From: Polyangium spumosum
GTDB lineage: Bacteria; Myxococcota_A; Polyangia; Polyangiales; Polyangiaceae
NCBI RefSeq assembly: GCF_009649845.1
Contig: NZ_WJIE01000010.1
Location: 248,001-312,000, forward strand
Direction: 5' to 3'
DNA: 64,000 nt
The position numbers were made by a program, and so were the translations under genes. Positions 51,463 to 61,140 of the stretch are shown piece by piece. The notes under the pieces are model-generated. The model was not told the DNA's origin. It searched no databases and saw nothing but the letters and a program-made list of their open reading frames with translations. The first letter of the stretch is position 1. Each line of letters starts with the position of its first letter.

Positions 51463-51519
51463 GGGGCGAACGGCCAGGGCCGTTTCCCACGTACCACTTT
51501 TTTCGAGGGATCGGAACGC

Positions 51520-51621
51520 TCAGTTCGCGCCCACGTGTATCGGCAGGCGGTCGAGGTACGGGCTCTGGTGGCCCTTTCGCTCGAGCTGTGCGACGAGCTT
51601 TTTCCAGGTCGGCTCGGACAT
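51520..51621 (-). CDS. Possible 33-aa small protein
   Basis: MSEPTWKKLVAQLERKGHQS followed by PYLDRLPIHVGAN and a stop. Nearly all third codon positions are G or C although the region is otherwise intergenic, and the composition is normal for a protein. No ribosome-binding site precedes the ATG; an upstream in-frame stretch contains CIASCA, so the true start could be further up. It may be a tiny helical protein or the remnant of a longer gene. Confidence 0.35.
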   Translation of the reverse strand: MSEPTWKKLVAQLERKGHQSPYLDRLPIHVGAN

Positions 51622-51729
51622 GGCGCAGGATGCAATGCAGCGGCGGCGTCGGCGATCGGTGTGGGGCCCCGCTCGTCTTTGGCAAGGGGAGGCGTGCTTC
51701 TGTCCCCGGGCCCGACCGAGCGGTCGTGC

Positions 51730-51759
51730 TTGACAGACGAGCCCCCGTCGGTCTCTCAT
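51730..51759 (+). promoter_or_regulatory. Promoter for the PPC lipoprotein gene
   Basis: TTGACA (51730-51735) and TCTCAT (51754-51759) are 18 nt apart and end 10 nt before the ATG at 51770, so the mRNA would be nearly leaderless. Confidence 0.45.
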
Positions 51760-51769
51760 TGCGACAAAC

Positions 51770-53152
51770 ATGGGCAAACGTCATCCGCTCTTTTTCACGG
51801 GGGCTTTCGTCACTTTTTGCCTCGCGGCGTGCGGGGACGAGCCCCCGCCTGCGCCGCTCGAGGGCTGCGAGGCGGCCGTCGAGATGGCGGATCCTGCGAC
51901 GGTCGAGGGGAGCACGAAGCGCGGCGAGCACCTGACCGAGGGGAGCTGCATCACGGGCAAGGGCCCGGAGGTCCGTTATCGGATCCTGCCCACGACGACG
52001 GGGATGCTCGATCTCACCCTCACGTCGGACGCCGATCTCGGCATGTACGTGCGTACGACCTGCGAGGAGGCCCAGAGCGAGATTGGCTGCGCGGACCTCG
52101 TGAAGGCGGGCGAGCCGGAGAAGCTCAGCGTGCCGGTCGAGGAAGGCGCGGCCGTGTGGGTCGTGATCGACGGGTACGATTCGTCGAGCGCCGGCGCGTT
52201 CACCCTCGCGGCCGCGAGCCGGCCCATCACCTGTGGCGACAGCCGCGTCGAGGGCGGGGAGGAATGTGATCCGCCCGATGCGGGCAAGACCTGCACGGCC
52301 GATTGCAAGAAGGTCCCGGAGGCGTGCGGCGACGGCGTCGACAACGACGTCGACGGCTTCACCGATTGCGAGGACGCCGCCGACTGCGGGGGCGACGCCG
52401 CTTGTCCGCTCGCGATGGCTTGCGGCGCGGCGACGTCGGCCGGGGCAACCCAGAACGGGAGCACGTCGAGCGGCTCCACCGATTTCGCGGGGAGCTGCAC
52501 CGGCGGCAGCCTGAGCCCCGAGGCGCTCTTCTCGTACGTCCCGCCGTCCGACGGCGCGCTGCTCGTCACCCTGCAATCGGCGACCAACCAGGGCGTGTAC
52601 GTGCGCGAGAGCTGCGAGGATCCGGCGTCAGAGCTCGGCTGCCTCGACGATCAGCCCGGCGGCGCCGAGGAAGTGCTCGTCGTGCCGGTCGACGCGGGGA
52701 CGTCGCTCACGATTTTCGTGGACGGGTCGAAGCCGGCGGAGGCAGGCGCGTTCACGCTGCAGACCGCGCTCGAACCTTCGACCGAGGTCGAGCCGAACGA
52801 CACGTCGGCGAACGCCTCGGCCTACGGCGCCGCGACGTTCGTGGGCACGTTGAGCCCTGCCGGGGATCAGGACTACGTGAAGATCGACGTTCCGGCCGCG
52901 GGCGCGACGCTGCGCGCCACGATCGAGGACTTCGGCAATGGTGATTGCGCGAACTTCAAGCTCGACACGGTGGTCGAGGTGTATGGTCCCGACGGCGCGA
53001 CGAGCCTGGGGCTGAACGACGATTCCGGCAACTTCTGTTCGCTCGCGGAGGCCAAGGCGCTGTCAGCCGGCACGCATTACGTACGGATCGCCGCCTCCGC
53101 CAACGCGAAGACCCCCGTCTTTGCGTATCGGCTCACATTGCAAATCCAGTAA
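51770..53152 (+). CDS. PPC-domain lipoprotein with MopE-like linker
   Basis: 460 aa. The lipoprotein signal ends VTFCLAACGD. Three beta domains are visible, each with a terminal PPC-like pattern: ~45-145 (YRILPTTTGMLDLTLTSDAD), ~220-330 (FSYVPPSDGALLVTLQSATN) and ~335-460 (VEPNDTSANASAYG, then TLSPAGDQDYVKIDVPAAGA). Between the first two lies a Cys-rich stretch with CGDGVDNDVDGFTDCEDAAD, as in MopE-type myxobacterial proteins, which may bind metal. It is a surface or periplasmic binding protein. Confidence 0.83.
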   Translation: MGKRHPLFFTGAFVTFCLAACGDEPPPAPLEGCEAAVEMADPATVEGSTKRGEHLTEGSCITGKGPEVRYRILPTTTGMLDLTLTSDADLGMYVRTTCEEAQSEIGCADLVKAGEPEKLSVPVEEGAAVWVVIDGYDSSSAGAFTLAAASRPITCGDSRVEGGEECDPPDAGKTCTADCKKVPEACGDGVDNDVDGFTDCEDAADCGGDAACPLAMACGAATSAGATQNGSTSSGSTDFAGSCTGGSLSPEALFSYVPPSDGALLVTLQSATNQGVYVRESCEDPASELGCLDDQPGGAEEVLVVPVDAGTSLTIFVDGSKPAEAGAFTLQTALEPSTEVEPNDTSANASAYGAATFVGTLSPAGDQDYVKIDVPAAGATLRATIEDFGNGDCANFKLDTVVEVYGPDGATSLGLNDDSGNFCSLAEAKALSAGTHYVRIAASANAKTPVFAYRLTLQIQ

Positions 53153-53246
53153 TCCAAACCCTGGTAACTCGATATTCCAGGAGCGGATTTTTCCGATTCC
53201 GAGACAAGTTCGCTTGACAGGACATCACGTCCGAGGGCAGCTTGGT

Positions 53247-53280
53247 CGTGGAGCATTTTTTCCTTTTGAAATGCTCCACG
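53247..53280 (+). promoter_or_regulatory. Perfect hairpin in the 5' region of the TQGFWQNH protein gene
   Basis: CGTGGAGCATTT (53247-53258) and AAATGCTCCACG (53269-53280) form a perfect 12-bp stem with a 10-nt loop that contains CCTTTT. It lies between the PPC gene stop (53152) and the next start (53337). A TTGACA occurs upstream at 53214-53219, but no good -10 follows. It could end the PPC transcript or be a leader element. Confidence 0.5.
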
Positions 53281-53336
53281 CTCGGTCGTCCCGAGTCGCC
53301 CTCCCTCGAGGCCCCTTCCAGACAGCGGAGAAGCCA

Positions 53337-53912
53337 ATGATGCGTCACGTCATTCCCTCGGTCATCGTCGCGATGTCCTTCACCATGGTTGCAGGTTGTG
53401 TCACCTCGATCGAGGAGCCGACCGACGAGGCCTCCCAAGGCGTCGTGCAGTGCGAGGACAACCCCCCGCTCGTCACCCGGACCCAGGGGTTCTGGCAGAA
53501 CCATAGCTGCGTCGTGAAGGGTGATGCGACGGGCGTCCCGCTCGTGCCGATCGCGCTCGGCGCGAGCGTCTCGCTCGACAAACCGTCGGCGGTGTATGCC
53601 TACCTGGACGCGCCCACGCAGGGCAACAAGCAGCTCATCCTCGGCCACCAGCTCGTCGCCTCGAAGCTCAACGCGAAGGCGTTCGGCATCGGCAACGTCG
53701 AGTTCGCCGACTATAACGCCGACGGCGTTCTGGAGACCGTGAACCAGCTCCTCGACATCGCCGACGGGCTGTACGATGCGGGCTCCAGCACGGATCGCGT
53801 GAAGATGGCGACCATCCTCGACAAGCTCAACAACACGGGCACCGAAGAGGAGCTTTATTTCGATCCGACCTGCAAGTCCGCGCCCGTCTTGCCGCCCCCG
53901 GCCTGCGAGTGA
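53337..53912 (+). CDS. Lipoprotein with TQGFWQNH domain
   Basis: 191 aa. The lipoprotein signal ends FTMVAGCVTS and is followed by a short acidic spacer (SIEEPTDEASQG). The domain opens RTQGFWQNHSCVVKGDATGV, a motif known from extracellular bacterial proteins, and continues with HQLVASKLNAKAFGIGNVEF. Two Cys remain near the ends. GGAGAAG precedes the ATG at 53337. Role unknown. It ends before a clear terminator. Confidence 0.8.
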   Translation: MMRHVIPSVIVAMSFTMVAGCVTSIEEPTDEASQGVVQCEDNPPLVTRTQGFWQNHSCVVKGDATGVPLVPIALGASVSLDKPSAVYAYLDAPTQGNKQLILGHQLVASKLNAKAFGIGNVEFADYNADGVLETVNQLLDIADGLYDAGSSTDRVKMATILDKLNNTGTEEELYFDPTCKSAPVLPPPACE

Positions 53913-53958
53913 CAGACCCGCGGGCTCGCATCGCGGCGACGTGATCGAGCTCCTCCCG

Positions 53959-54004
53959 ACGCCCCGGCTTCGCGCGCTCGCGAGGCCGGGGCGTTCGTGT
54001 TTTT
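53959..54004 (+). terminator. Intrinsic terminator after the TQGFWQNH gene
   Basis: ACGCCCCGGCTTCGCG (53959-53974) pairs with CGCGAGGCCGGGGCGT (53979-53994), 16 pairs with one wobble, around CGCT. It is followed within 6 nt by TTTTT (54000-54004). It lies 46 nt after the stop at 53912. Confidence 0.85.
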
Positions 54005-54055
54005 CGTCCCCGCATCGTCCGCCCCGTCCGCGCGCGGGCATGATATCCTCCTGCA

Positions 54056-55660
54056 ATGCGTACCTCGGCGGTGGTTTGCACTTCCCTGACGCTCGTCCTC
54101 GGCTCCGGATGCGGCGAAGAGCCGCTCGTCGGCAACATCGGGAGCGGTTTGCCCGCGCCGATGGAGGGCGTTTACTGGGACCAGGGCGAGTCGGATCCGA
54201 AGGCTGGTTTCCGCGCGCTGATGGGGTTTCCCACGCGCGACGTCGAGCGGCTCGAGCTCGCGATCCAGGCCATGTACGATCCGACGAGCGCGAGCTTCCG
54301 GCAAACCATGTCGGTCGACGACTGGATGGCCAAGCACGCGCCGGCGGCGGAGGACGTGGAGAAGGTCGCCGCCTGGCTCACGTCGCAAGGTATGACCGTG
54401 CAGGTGCGCGGGACGAACCGGCTCCTCCTGGAGTTCACGGGCACGGTGGGCCAGTTCAACGCGGCGTTCCAGACGACGCTCCATGATTACGAACGGAAAA
54501 ACCCCTCCGCGGGCCGGCCGCCGATCCCGGTGTATGGCTCGCTCTCGCCGCTCATCGCGCCGCCGGAGATCGCGCCGCTCGTGACCGGCGTGGTGACGGT
54601 CGACGTGCCGCCCGACGACAAGAAGCTGCCGGGGGAAGGCGGCGAGATCGTCATCGCGACGCCGGAGAACGTCGCGGAGTCGATGTCGGTCGCGCAGGTG
54701 GCGCACGCATACGACGTCGACGGCCTGTATGCGCTCGGGGAGGACGGCGCCGGCGTCAAGCTCGGGCTCGTCGTGGGCGCGACGTTCAAGTTCAAGGATT
54801 TGCAATCGTTCTGGCGTTCGTTCGGCGTGAACCGCGCCGATCCGATCGTGGTGCAGACGATGGAGCCCATCGCCACGCGGTACCTGGAGACCACGCTCGA
54901 CACGGAGTGGGCAGGCGCGCTCGCGCCGGGCGCCGAGCTTGTCGTTTATTCGGGGCCCGACGCGCGGAACACTTCGATCGTGTACACCTTCAACGAGGCC
55001 GTCGGCCGCGGGGAGGTCTCGGTCCTGTCGAGCTCGTTCGCGCACCGGGAGGAGACCGAGGCGCCCATCATCCACGACCATTTCAACGCCGCGGCGCGGA
55101 TGGGCGCGGCGATCGGGATGACCATCGCGGTCGCCTCGGGCGACTCCGCGCGGCCGGACATCCCCTCGACGAGCCCTTACGTGACCTGCGTCGGCGGGAC
55201 GCGGATCACCCTGGGGACCGACCACGAGATCCTGGCCGAGGCCGCGTGGAGCCACGCGGGCTCGGGCAAGGCGCGCCATTTCCCCATTCCCTGGTACCAG
55301 GAGGGGGTCGTCACCGATTCGGAGGGGCGACGTGCGGTCTCGGATCTCGCCGTCCAGGGCTCGGCGACGCCCGGCTACTGGGTGTATTACCTTGCCAAGT
55401 GGGACCATTACGGCGGCACGTCGTTCTCCGCGCCCGTCTTCGCGGGCATGATGGCGGTGGTGAACCAGCACCGAGCCAAGCAGGGCAAGCCCCCGGTCGG
55501 CTTGTTGAACCCGCTCCTGTACCAGTCGACCGAGGTGCAAAAGACCTTCCGCGACATCGTCACCGGAGAAACGGACCTCTTCAGCGCCGGCCCCGGATGG
55601 GATTACCCGACCGGCTGGGGCGCGCCCGATATCGCGCTTCTGGCAGAGGCGTTGCCGTGA
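54056..55660 (+). CDS. Sedolisin (S53) peptidase precursor lipoprotein
   Basis: 534 aa. The lipoprotein signal ends VLGSGCG. A pro-domain covers ~35-190 (LELAIQAMYDPTSASFRQTM, GTNRLLLEFTGTVGQFNAAF). The catalytic domain has the Glu/Asp pair in YLETTLDTEWAG, the oxyanion Asp in ASGDSARPDIPSTSPYVTCV, and catalytic Ser in YGGTSFSAPVFAG, where sedolisins usually read GGTSASSP. The calcium-site segment FRDIVTGE and GWDYPTGWGAP is complete. It should be an acid-active, surface-attached protease. Confidence 0.92.
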   Translation: MRTSAVVCTSLTLVLGSGCGEEPLVGNIGSGLPAPMEGVYWDQGESDPKAGFRALMGFPTRDVERLELAIQAMYDPTSASFRQTMSVDDWMAKHAPAAEDVEKVAAWLTSQGMTVQVRGTNRLLLEFTGTVGQFNAAFQTTLHDYERKNPSAGRPPIPVYGSLSPLIAPPEIAPLVTGVVTVDVPPDDKKLPGEGGEIVIATPENVAESMSVAQVAHAYDVDGLYALGEDGAGVKLGLVVGATFKFKDLQSFWRSFGVNRADPIVVQTMEPIATRYLETTLDTEWAGALAPGAELVVYSGPDARNTSIVYTFNEAVGRGEVSVLSSSFAHREETEAPIIHDHFNAAARMGAAIGMTIAVASGDSARPDIPSTSPYVTCVGGTRITLGTDHEILAEAAWSHAGSGKARHFPIPWYQEGVVTDSEGRRAVSDLAVQGSATPGYWVYYLAKWDHYGGTSFSAPVFAGMMAVVNQHRAKQGKPPVGLLNPLLYQSTEVQKTFRDIVTGETDLFSAGPGWDYPTGWGAPDIALLAEALP

Positions 55661-55681
55661 CGCCGACGGCCTGAACGTAGG

Positions 55682-56956
55682 TCACTTCGGAGGGGGCGCG
55701 GCGGTGGGCAGGAGCTCGACCGTCGTGCCCTCGGCGAGCTGCATGTTCGCGAGCTTCACGACGCGCTCGCTGCCTTCGAGCCCGGTCGAGATCAGGATCG
55801 TCGCGCCCGTGTCGCGCTCGATCGTGATGGGCACGAAGCGGACCTTGCTCTCCGCGTCGACGACGGCCACGCGTAGCCCCTTCGCGTCGTTGTAGAGCGC
55901 GGTCGCCGGGATCTCGAGCACCCGGTGCGGCAAGGGCAAGGTGAGCGAGGCCTCGGCGTACATGCCCGCGAGCAGCTTGTTGTCGGGGTTCGGCACGCGC
56001 ACCTCCGTGTTCATCGTCCGCGTCGCCGCGTCGAGCGCGCCGGACGTGCGCGCGACCGTGCCCTCGAACGAGACGCCCGGGAACTCCCGCACCGACACCG
56101 CGGCCTTCGCGCCCACCTTCACGCTCGGCGCGACGTCCTGCGGCACGCCCACGAAGACGCGCACGGGATCGGTCGCGGCGATGCGGAAGAGCGGCGTGCC
56201 GTTGCCCGACGAGACGAGCGCGCCACGCTCGATCGTCCGGGAGACGACCGTGCCCGCGAAGGGCGCGACGATCTTCGCAAAACCCCTCAGATCCCGGATG
56301 CGCTGGATCTTCGCCGCCGCCCCCGTGATGGCCGCCTGCGCGACCGTGACGCCCGCCGCGTCGACGCGCGCCTGCCCCTGCCGCTGATCGAGCTCCTGCT
56401 GCGTCGCCACGCCCGCGGGCACGAGTTTCTCGTACCGATCGAGGTTCGTCTTCGAGAGATCGCGGCTCGCCTCGGCCCGGACGAGCGCGGCCTTGGCCTG
56501 CGTGAGCTCGGCGCTGGCCTGCGTGAGCTCGCGATCGAGCTCGGGCGTATCGATCTCGGCGAGGACCTGCCCCTCCTCGACCTTGTCGCCGATGTCGACG
56601 TTCCACTTGCGCACGTACCCGCTGACGCGCGGGTAGACGACCGTCTCCTCGAGCGGCCGGATGCTGCCCGGCAGCACGAGCGAGCGATCACTCGACGTGA
56701 CCTTGGGCGTCACGACCTCCACGCGCGGCGCGGTGGTCTCGGCGGACCTCACGCTCGCCTCGAGCGCGGCGCGGGCATCACGCTTGGGCAGGTAGGTCGC
56801 GGCGAAGACGGCCCCGAGCACGACGACGAGGGCCGCGCACGCGAGGGCCACCTGCGTCCGTGAGAGCGCGGCGGGCGGCGGCAGATCGAAGCCGAGATCG
56901 TCGGCCTTCGGGGCGGACGTCTCCTCGGGGCTCGAACGCAGATCGTTGGTGCTCAT
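55682..56956 (-). CDS. RND efflux periplasmic adaptor (membrane fusion protein)
   Basis: 424 aa. An N-terminal anchor helix (ALACAALVVVLGAVFAATYL) is preceded by ~30 cytoplasmic residues. The usual order follows: lipoyl half (LVLPGSIRPLEETVVYPRVS, VDIGDKVEEGQVLAEIDTPE), a coiled-coil hairpin (~125-190), the second lipoyl half (IVAPFAGTVVSRTIERGALV) and beta-barrel (FVGVPQDVAPSVKVGAKAAV). It joins the inner-membrane pump to an outer-membrane channel that is not encoded here. The start overlaps the pump stop (ATGA). Confidence 0.92.
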   Translation of the reverse strand: MSTNDLRSSPEETSAPKADDLGFDLPPPAALSRTQVALACAALVVVLGAVFAATYLPKRDARAALEASVRSAETTAPRVEVVTPKVTSSDRSLVLPGSIRPLEETVVYPRVSGYVRKWNVDIGDKVEEGQVLAEIDTPELDRELTQASAELTQAKAALVRAEASRDLSKTNLDRYEKLVPAGVATQQELDQRQGQARVDAAGVTVAQAAITGAAAKIQRIRDLRGFAKIVAPFAGTVVSRTIERGALVSSGNGTPLFRIAATDPVRVFVGVPQDVAPSVKVGAKAAVSVREFPGVSFEGTVARTSGALDAATRTMNTEVRVPNPDNKLLAGMYAEASLTLPLPHRVLEIPATALYNDAKGLRVAVVDAESKVRFVPITIERDTGATILISTGLEGSERVVKLANMQLAEGTTVELLPTAAPPPK

Positions 56957-59900
56957 AGCGACTCCGTGAGCGGATCCGTCATCGGCGGCTTCTTGCGGAG
57001 GATGCTGTACATCACCGGCACGAAGAAGAGCGTGGTGACCGTGGCGAGGAGCAGGCCGCCGATGACAGCGCGGCCGAGAGGTGCGTTCTGCTCGCCGCCC
57101 TCGCCGAGGCCCGTCGACATGGGGAGCATGCCGATGATCATGGCGAGCGCGGTCATGAGCACGGGCCGCAGGCGCGTCATGCCGGCGGCGAGGGCCGCGG
57201 ACGTGGCGTCTCGGCCGACCTTGCGTTGATCGTTGGCGAACGTGACGACGAGGATGCTGTTCGCCGTGGCGACGCCGACGCACATGATCGAGCCCATCAG
57301 CGCGGGCACGCTCAGCGTCGTCCGCGTGAGGAAGAGCATCCACGCGATCCCCGCGATGGCGCCCGGCAGGGCCATCAGGATGACGAAGGGATCGAGCCAC
57401 GACTGGAAGTTCACGACCATGAGCAGGTACACGAGCACGATCGCGAAGAGCAGGCCGAAGGCGAGGCCGCGGAACGACGACTCCATGCTCTCGACCTGCC
57501 CCGTGACCGTCACCTTCGTCCCGCGCGGCAGCTCGGGCTGCATCCCGTCGACGAGGCGCGAGACCGCGCTCGCGACCGAGCCGAGATCGGTGCCCTCGAC
57601 GTTCGCCTGCACGTCGTAGGTCCGCGCGACGTTGTAGTGCGTGATGTTCACCGGCCCTGCACCACGCTCGACCTCCGCGACGTTCGAGAGGAGCTGCGGC
57701 CGGCCGTCGCGGGTGGCGAGCGGCGTCGCGTTGAGGGCGTCGACCGAGTTCATGGCGTACTGCGGCGTCTGCACGGCGACGAGGTACTGCACGCCGCGTT
57801 TGTCGAGCCAGTAGCTCGGCGAGACCTGGCCGCTCGACGAGAGCGAGACGAGCACGTCGCTCGCGACGTCACGCTGCGTGAGGCCCATCTGATCGGCCAT
57901 CGTGCGATCGACCTCGATGCGGAGCTCGGGCCTCTTCGCGACCTGCGCGAGGTGAACGTCGACCGCGCCCGGGATCTGCTTCATGCGCGCGGCGATCTTC
58001 TCCGCGACGCCGTACGTCTCCTCCTCCTTGCCGATCGGGCCGACCACGCGGACGTTGATGGGGGCGGGGAGGCCGAAGTTCAGGACCTGCGTGGTGATGT
58101 CGGGGGCGAGGAAAAAGAAGGTCGCGTCGGGGTAGGTCGCGTTGAGCTTCCGGCGGAGCTCCTGGACGTAGCCCTCGGTCGGCTGGTGGCCCTTCTTCAG
58201 CGAGATCAGGATCTGCCCGTCGGCCGAGGAGATGAGCGCGCCCTCGCTCAGCGAGAGGTTGATGCCGCTCGCCGGGATGCCGAGGTTGTCGATCATCGTG
58301 TCGATCTCGGCGGGCGGGATGACCTCGCGGATCGTGTCCTCGATGCGGGCGAAGCGGTGCTCGCTCTCCTCGAGGCGCGTGCCCGGCGCGCCGCGGACGT
58401 GGAGCTTGATGAGGCCCGCGTCGACGCGCGGGAAGAAGTCGCGGCCGAGCAGGGGAAAGAGCGAGGCCGAGGCCGCGACGAAGACGAGGAAGCCGCCCAC
58501 GAACGCGGCGCGGTGCACGAGCGCCCACGCGAGAAGCTTCCCGTACGACGTACGCAGCCGATCGAAGCCGTGGTTGAAGCGCACGAAGATCCGCCCGAAG
58601 ACGCCCTTCGGCGCGGCGTGGTGCTCTCCGGCGTGCTCCTCGGCCTCGCGCTGGAGCAGGAGCCGCACGAGCGTGGGGACGAGCGTCCGGGAGAGGACGT
58701 ACGACATGAGCATCGCGAAGACGACCGCGAGCGCGAGCGGCACGAAGAGCGACTTCGCGGCGCCCGTGATGAACACGACGGGCACGAACACGATGCAGAT
58801 GCAGAGCGTCGAGACGAGCGCGGGGACCGCGATCTCCTGCGCGCCGTCGACGATCGCGCGGATGAACGTCTTCTTCTGCCCGAGGTTCCTGTGGATGTTC
58901 TCGATCGCGACCGTGGCGTCGTCGACGAGGATGCCGACGGCGAGCGCCATCCCGCCGAGGGTCATGGTGTTCAGCGTGTGGCCGAGCGCGTTCAGGATGA
59001 TGATCGAGACCAGGATCGAGAGCGGGATCGAGAGCACGACGATGAGCGTGCTGCGCCAGCTCCCGAGGAAGAGCAGGATCATCAGCGCCGTGAGCACCGC
59101 GGCGATCACGGCCTCGTGCACGACGCCCTCGACCGCGGCGCGCACGAAGAGCGACTGATCGAAGAGCAGCGTGGCCCGGAGCTCCTTGGGCAGCTTCTCC
59201 ATCGTCGCCGGCAGCATGTTCCGGATGCGCGCGGCGACGTCGAGCGTGCTCGCGTTGCCGTTCTTCAGGATGGTCATGAGCACGCTGCGCTGGCCGTCGA
59301 CGTGGACCATGCTCTGCTGCGGCGCGTTGCCGTCGCGGATGTTCGCGACGTCGCGCACGTAGATGGTCTTGCCGTCGACGGTCTTGAGCGGCAGGTTGCC
59401 GAGCTCCTCGAGCGCGGCGGGGCTCGAGTTCATGACGATGGGGTACTCGTTCACCCCCATCTTGGCCGTGCCCGAGGGCAGGATGACGTTTTGCAGGCCG
59501 ATGGCGGCGTTGACGTCGCGCGGCGACAGGCCCCAGGCGTAGAGGCGCGCCGGATCGATGTCGACCATGATCTGGCGCTGCTTGCCGCCGTAGGGCCAGG
59601 GGATCTGCGCGCCCTTGATGGTCGCGATGTCGGCGCGGATGAAGTTGACGCCGTAATCGAAGAGCTGCTGCTCGCTGAACGACTCGCTCTCCAGCGCGAC
59701 CTGCATGATGGGCACGCTGGAGGCGCTGTAACGGATGATCAGCGGCGGCGTCATGCCCGGCGGCATCTGGCGGATCGAGGTCTGCGAAGCCGCGGTGATC
59801 TGCGCCGTCGCCGCCTCCACGCTCGCGCCGGGCTGGAGGTAGACCTTCACGATCGCGATGCCCGTGAGCGATTGGCTCTCGACGTGATCGATGTCGTTGA

Positions 59901-60123
59901 CGACGGTCGTGAGGAAACGCTCGTAGTTGTTGACGACGCGCTTCTCCATCTCCGCCGGCGGCAAACCGCCGTAGTTGAAGATCACGGAGATCACCGGGAT
60001 GTCGATCTCCGGGAAGATGTCCGTCGGCATCCGGAGGATGGTGAACACCCCCGTGAGCACGATGAGCATCGACATCACGATGAAGGTGTACGGACGCTTG
60101 AGCGCGGTGACGACGAGCCACAT
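56953..60123 (-). CDS. RND multidrug efflux pump (HAE1-type)
   Basis: 1056 aa, about 12 membrane helices with two large periplasmic loops. The start reads WLVVTALKRPYTFIVMSMLI. The proton-relay Asp pair is present in GMALAVGILVDDATVAIENI, and the second half repeats the pattern (GVATANSILVVTFANDQRKV). It exports drugs, dyes or lipids using the proton gradient; the substrate is unknown. It is the first gene of an operon with the adaptor and is divergent from LysR at 60250, which may regulate it. Confidence 0.93.
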   Translation of the reverse strand: MWLVVTALKRPYTFIVMSMLIVLTGVFTILRMPTDIFPEIDIPVISVIFNYGGLPPAEMEKRVVNNYERFLTTVVNDIDHVESQSLTGIAIVKVYLQPGASVEAATAQITAASQTSIRQMPPGMTPPLIIRYSASSVPIMQVALESESFSEQQLFDYGVNFIRADIATIKGAQIPWPYGGKQRQIMVDIDPARLYAWGLSPRDVNAAIGLQNVILPSGTAKMGVNEYPIVMNSSPAALEELGNLPLKTVDGKTIYVRDVANIRDGNAPQQSMVHVDGQRSVLMTILKNGNASTLDVAARIRNMLPATMEKLPKELRATLLFDQSLFVRAAVEGVVHEAVIAAVLTALMILLFLGSWRSTLIVVLSIPLSILVSIIILNALGHTLNTMTLGGMALAVGILVDDATVAIENIHRNLGQKKTFIRAIVDGAQEIAVPALVSTLCICIVFVPVVFITGAAKSLFVPLALAVVFAMLMSYVLSRTLVPTLVRLLLQREAEEHAGEHHAAPKGVFGRIFVRFNHGFDRLRTSYGKLLAWALVHRAAFVGGFLVFVAASASLFPLLGRDFFPRVDAGLIKLHVRGAPGTRLEESEHRFARIEDTIREVIPPAEIDTMIDNLGIPASGINLSLSEGALISSADGQILISLKKGHQPTEGYVQELRRKLNATYPDATFFFLAPDITTQVLNFGLPAPINVRVVGPIGKEEETYGVAEKIAARMKQIPGAVDVHLAQVAKRPELRIEVDRTMADQMGLTQRDVASDVLVSLSSSGQVSPSYWLDKRGVQYLVAVQTPQYAMNSVDALNATPLATRDGRPQLLSNVAEVERGAGPVNITHYNVARTYDVQANVEGTDLGSVASAVSRLVDGMQPELPRGTKVTVTGQVESMESSFRGLAFGLLFAIVLVYLLMVVNFQSWLDPFVILMALPGAIAGIAWMLFLTRTTLSVPALMGSIMCVGVATANSILVVTFANDQRKVGRDATSAALAAGMTRLRPVLMTALAMIIGMLPMSTGLGEGGEQNAPLGRAVIGGLLLATVTTLFFVPVMYSILRKKPPMTDPLTESL

Positions 60124-60249
60124 GAGCGAATCCAGAGCCCGCCGAGAGCTCGCCCGGAAAAACGGGACGAGCGGAGGGCCCGGGAAGCTTTCGGGGGCGG
60201 CTCGCTATCGTCCAATGCATTCCCAGGCATCGCCTGATACCTTCTGGGC

Positions 60250-61140
60250 ATGGAACTGCGTCACCTGCGCTACTTCGTCGCGATCGCGGAGGAGAGGCAC
60301 TTCGGGCGCGCCGCGCGGCGGCTGCGCATGACGCAACCCCCGCTGAGCCGGCAAATCCAGGAGCTCGAGGCCGAGCTCGGGTTTTCGCTCTTCGACCGCG
60401 CGCGGCGGCGGGTGGAGCTCACGCCGGCCGGCGTGGTGCTCCTCGCGCGCGTCAGGAACCTGCTCGAAGGGCTCGATTTCGCCGTGCACGAGGCGCGGCG
60501 CGCGAGCGTCGGGGAGATCGGGCGGGTCGCCGTGGGGTACATCTCGTCGCTCGCGTACAGCGGCATCACCGACCTCCTGCGCGCCTTCCACGAGCGTTTT
60601 CCCAAGGTGGAGATCGCCCTGCGCGAGATGAGCCCGCAGGCGCAGCTCGACGCGCTCAAGGAGGGCCTGATCGACGTCGGCCTCGTGCGTGGCTCGGTCG
60701 ACGACGCGTCGCTCGCGTCCGCGTGCGTGAAGCGAGATCCGCTGGTCGTGGCCCTGCCGGCGGGGCACGCGCTGACGGCGCACAAGCGGCTGCCGCTCGA
60801 GCTGCTCGCGCGCGAGCCGTTCGTGCTCTTCCCGCGGCAACGGGGGCCGGCGTTTTTTGATCAGATCATGTCGCTCTGCCGGGACGCGGGCTTCACGCCG
60901 CGTATCGTGCAGGAGGCGCCGCACCTCGACATCCTGAGCCTGGTCGCGGCGGGCTTCGGCGTGGCCATCCTGCCGCGCTCGATCCGCCGCGCGGGGCGCA
61001 GGGGCTTCGTCATCCGGCCCATCGTGGGCTCGCCGCGCGCGGATCTGTTCATTGCGTGGCGCGCCGACGACACGTCCCCGGCCTTGCGGGAGTTCGTCGG
61101 GTTCGTGCGGAGCACGTTCGTGGAGAAGGGTGCCGATTAA
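60250..61140 (+). CDS. LysR-family regulator (BenM/CatM-like)
   Basis: 296 aa. The helix-turn-helix domain (MELRHLRYFVAIAEERHFGR, then LRMTQPPLSRQIQELEAELG) is of the BenM/CatM type; the effector domain follows with GRVAVGYISSLAYSGITDLL. It is divergent from the RND operon with 126 nt between, so it is the likely regulator. Its stop overlaps the antisense phosphatase stop by 3 nt. Confidence 0.9.
   Translation: MELRHLRYFVAIAEERHFGRAARRLRMTQPPLSRQIQELEAELGFSLFDRARRRVELTPAGVVLLARVRNLLEGLDFAVHEARRASVGEIGRVAVGYISSLAYSGITDLLRAFHERFPKVEIALREMSPQAQLDALKEGLIDVGLVRGSVDDASLASACVKRDPLVVALPAGHALTAHKRLPLELLAREPFVLFPRQRGPAFFDQIMSLCRDAGFTPRIVQEAPHLDILSLVAAGFGVAILPRSIRRAGRRGFVIRPIVGSPRADLFIAWRADDTSPALREFVGFVRSTFVEKGAD

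Larger units (their letters stand above)
51463..51769. other. Gene-poor interval with promoter for the PPC lipoprotein
   Basis: This 307-nt gap holds the presumed promoter of the cytochrome gene (minus strand), the small coding-like ORF at 51520-51621 and, near its right end, the plus-strand promoter at 51730-51759. Nothing else was seen. Confidence 0.5.

Noticed and set aside
57226-60237. 1003-codon plus-strand ORF
   Set aside because: It mirrors the RND pump gene and is dominated by Asp, Arg, His and Glu, a typical antisense translation of membrane helices.
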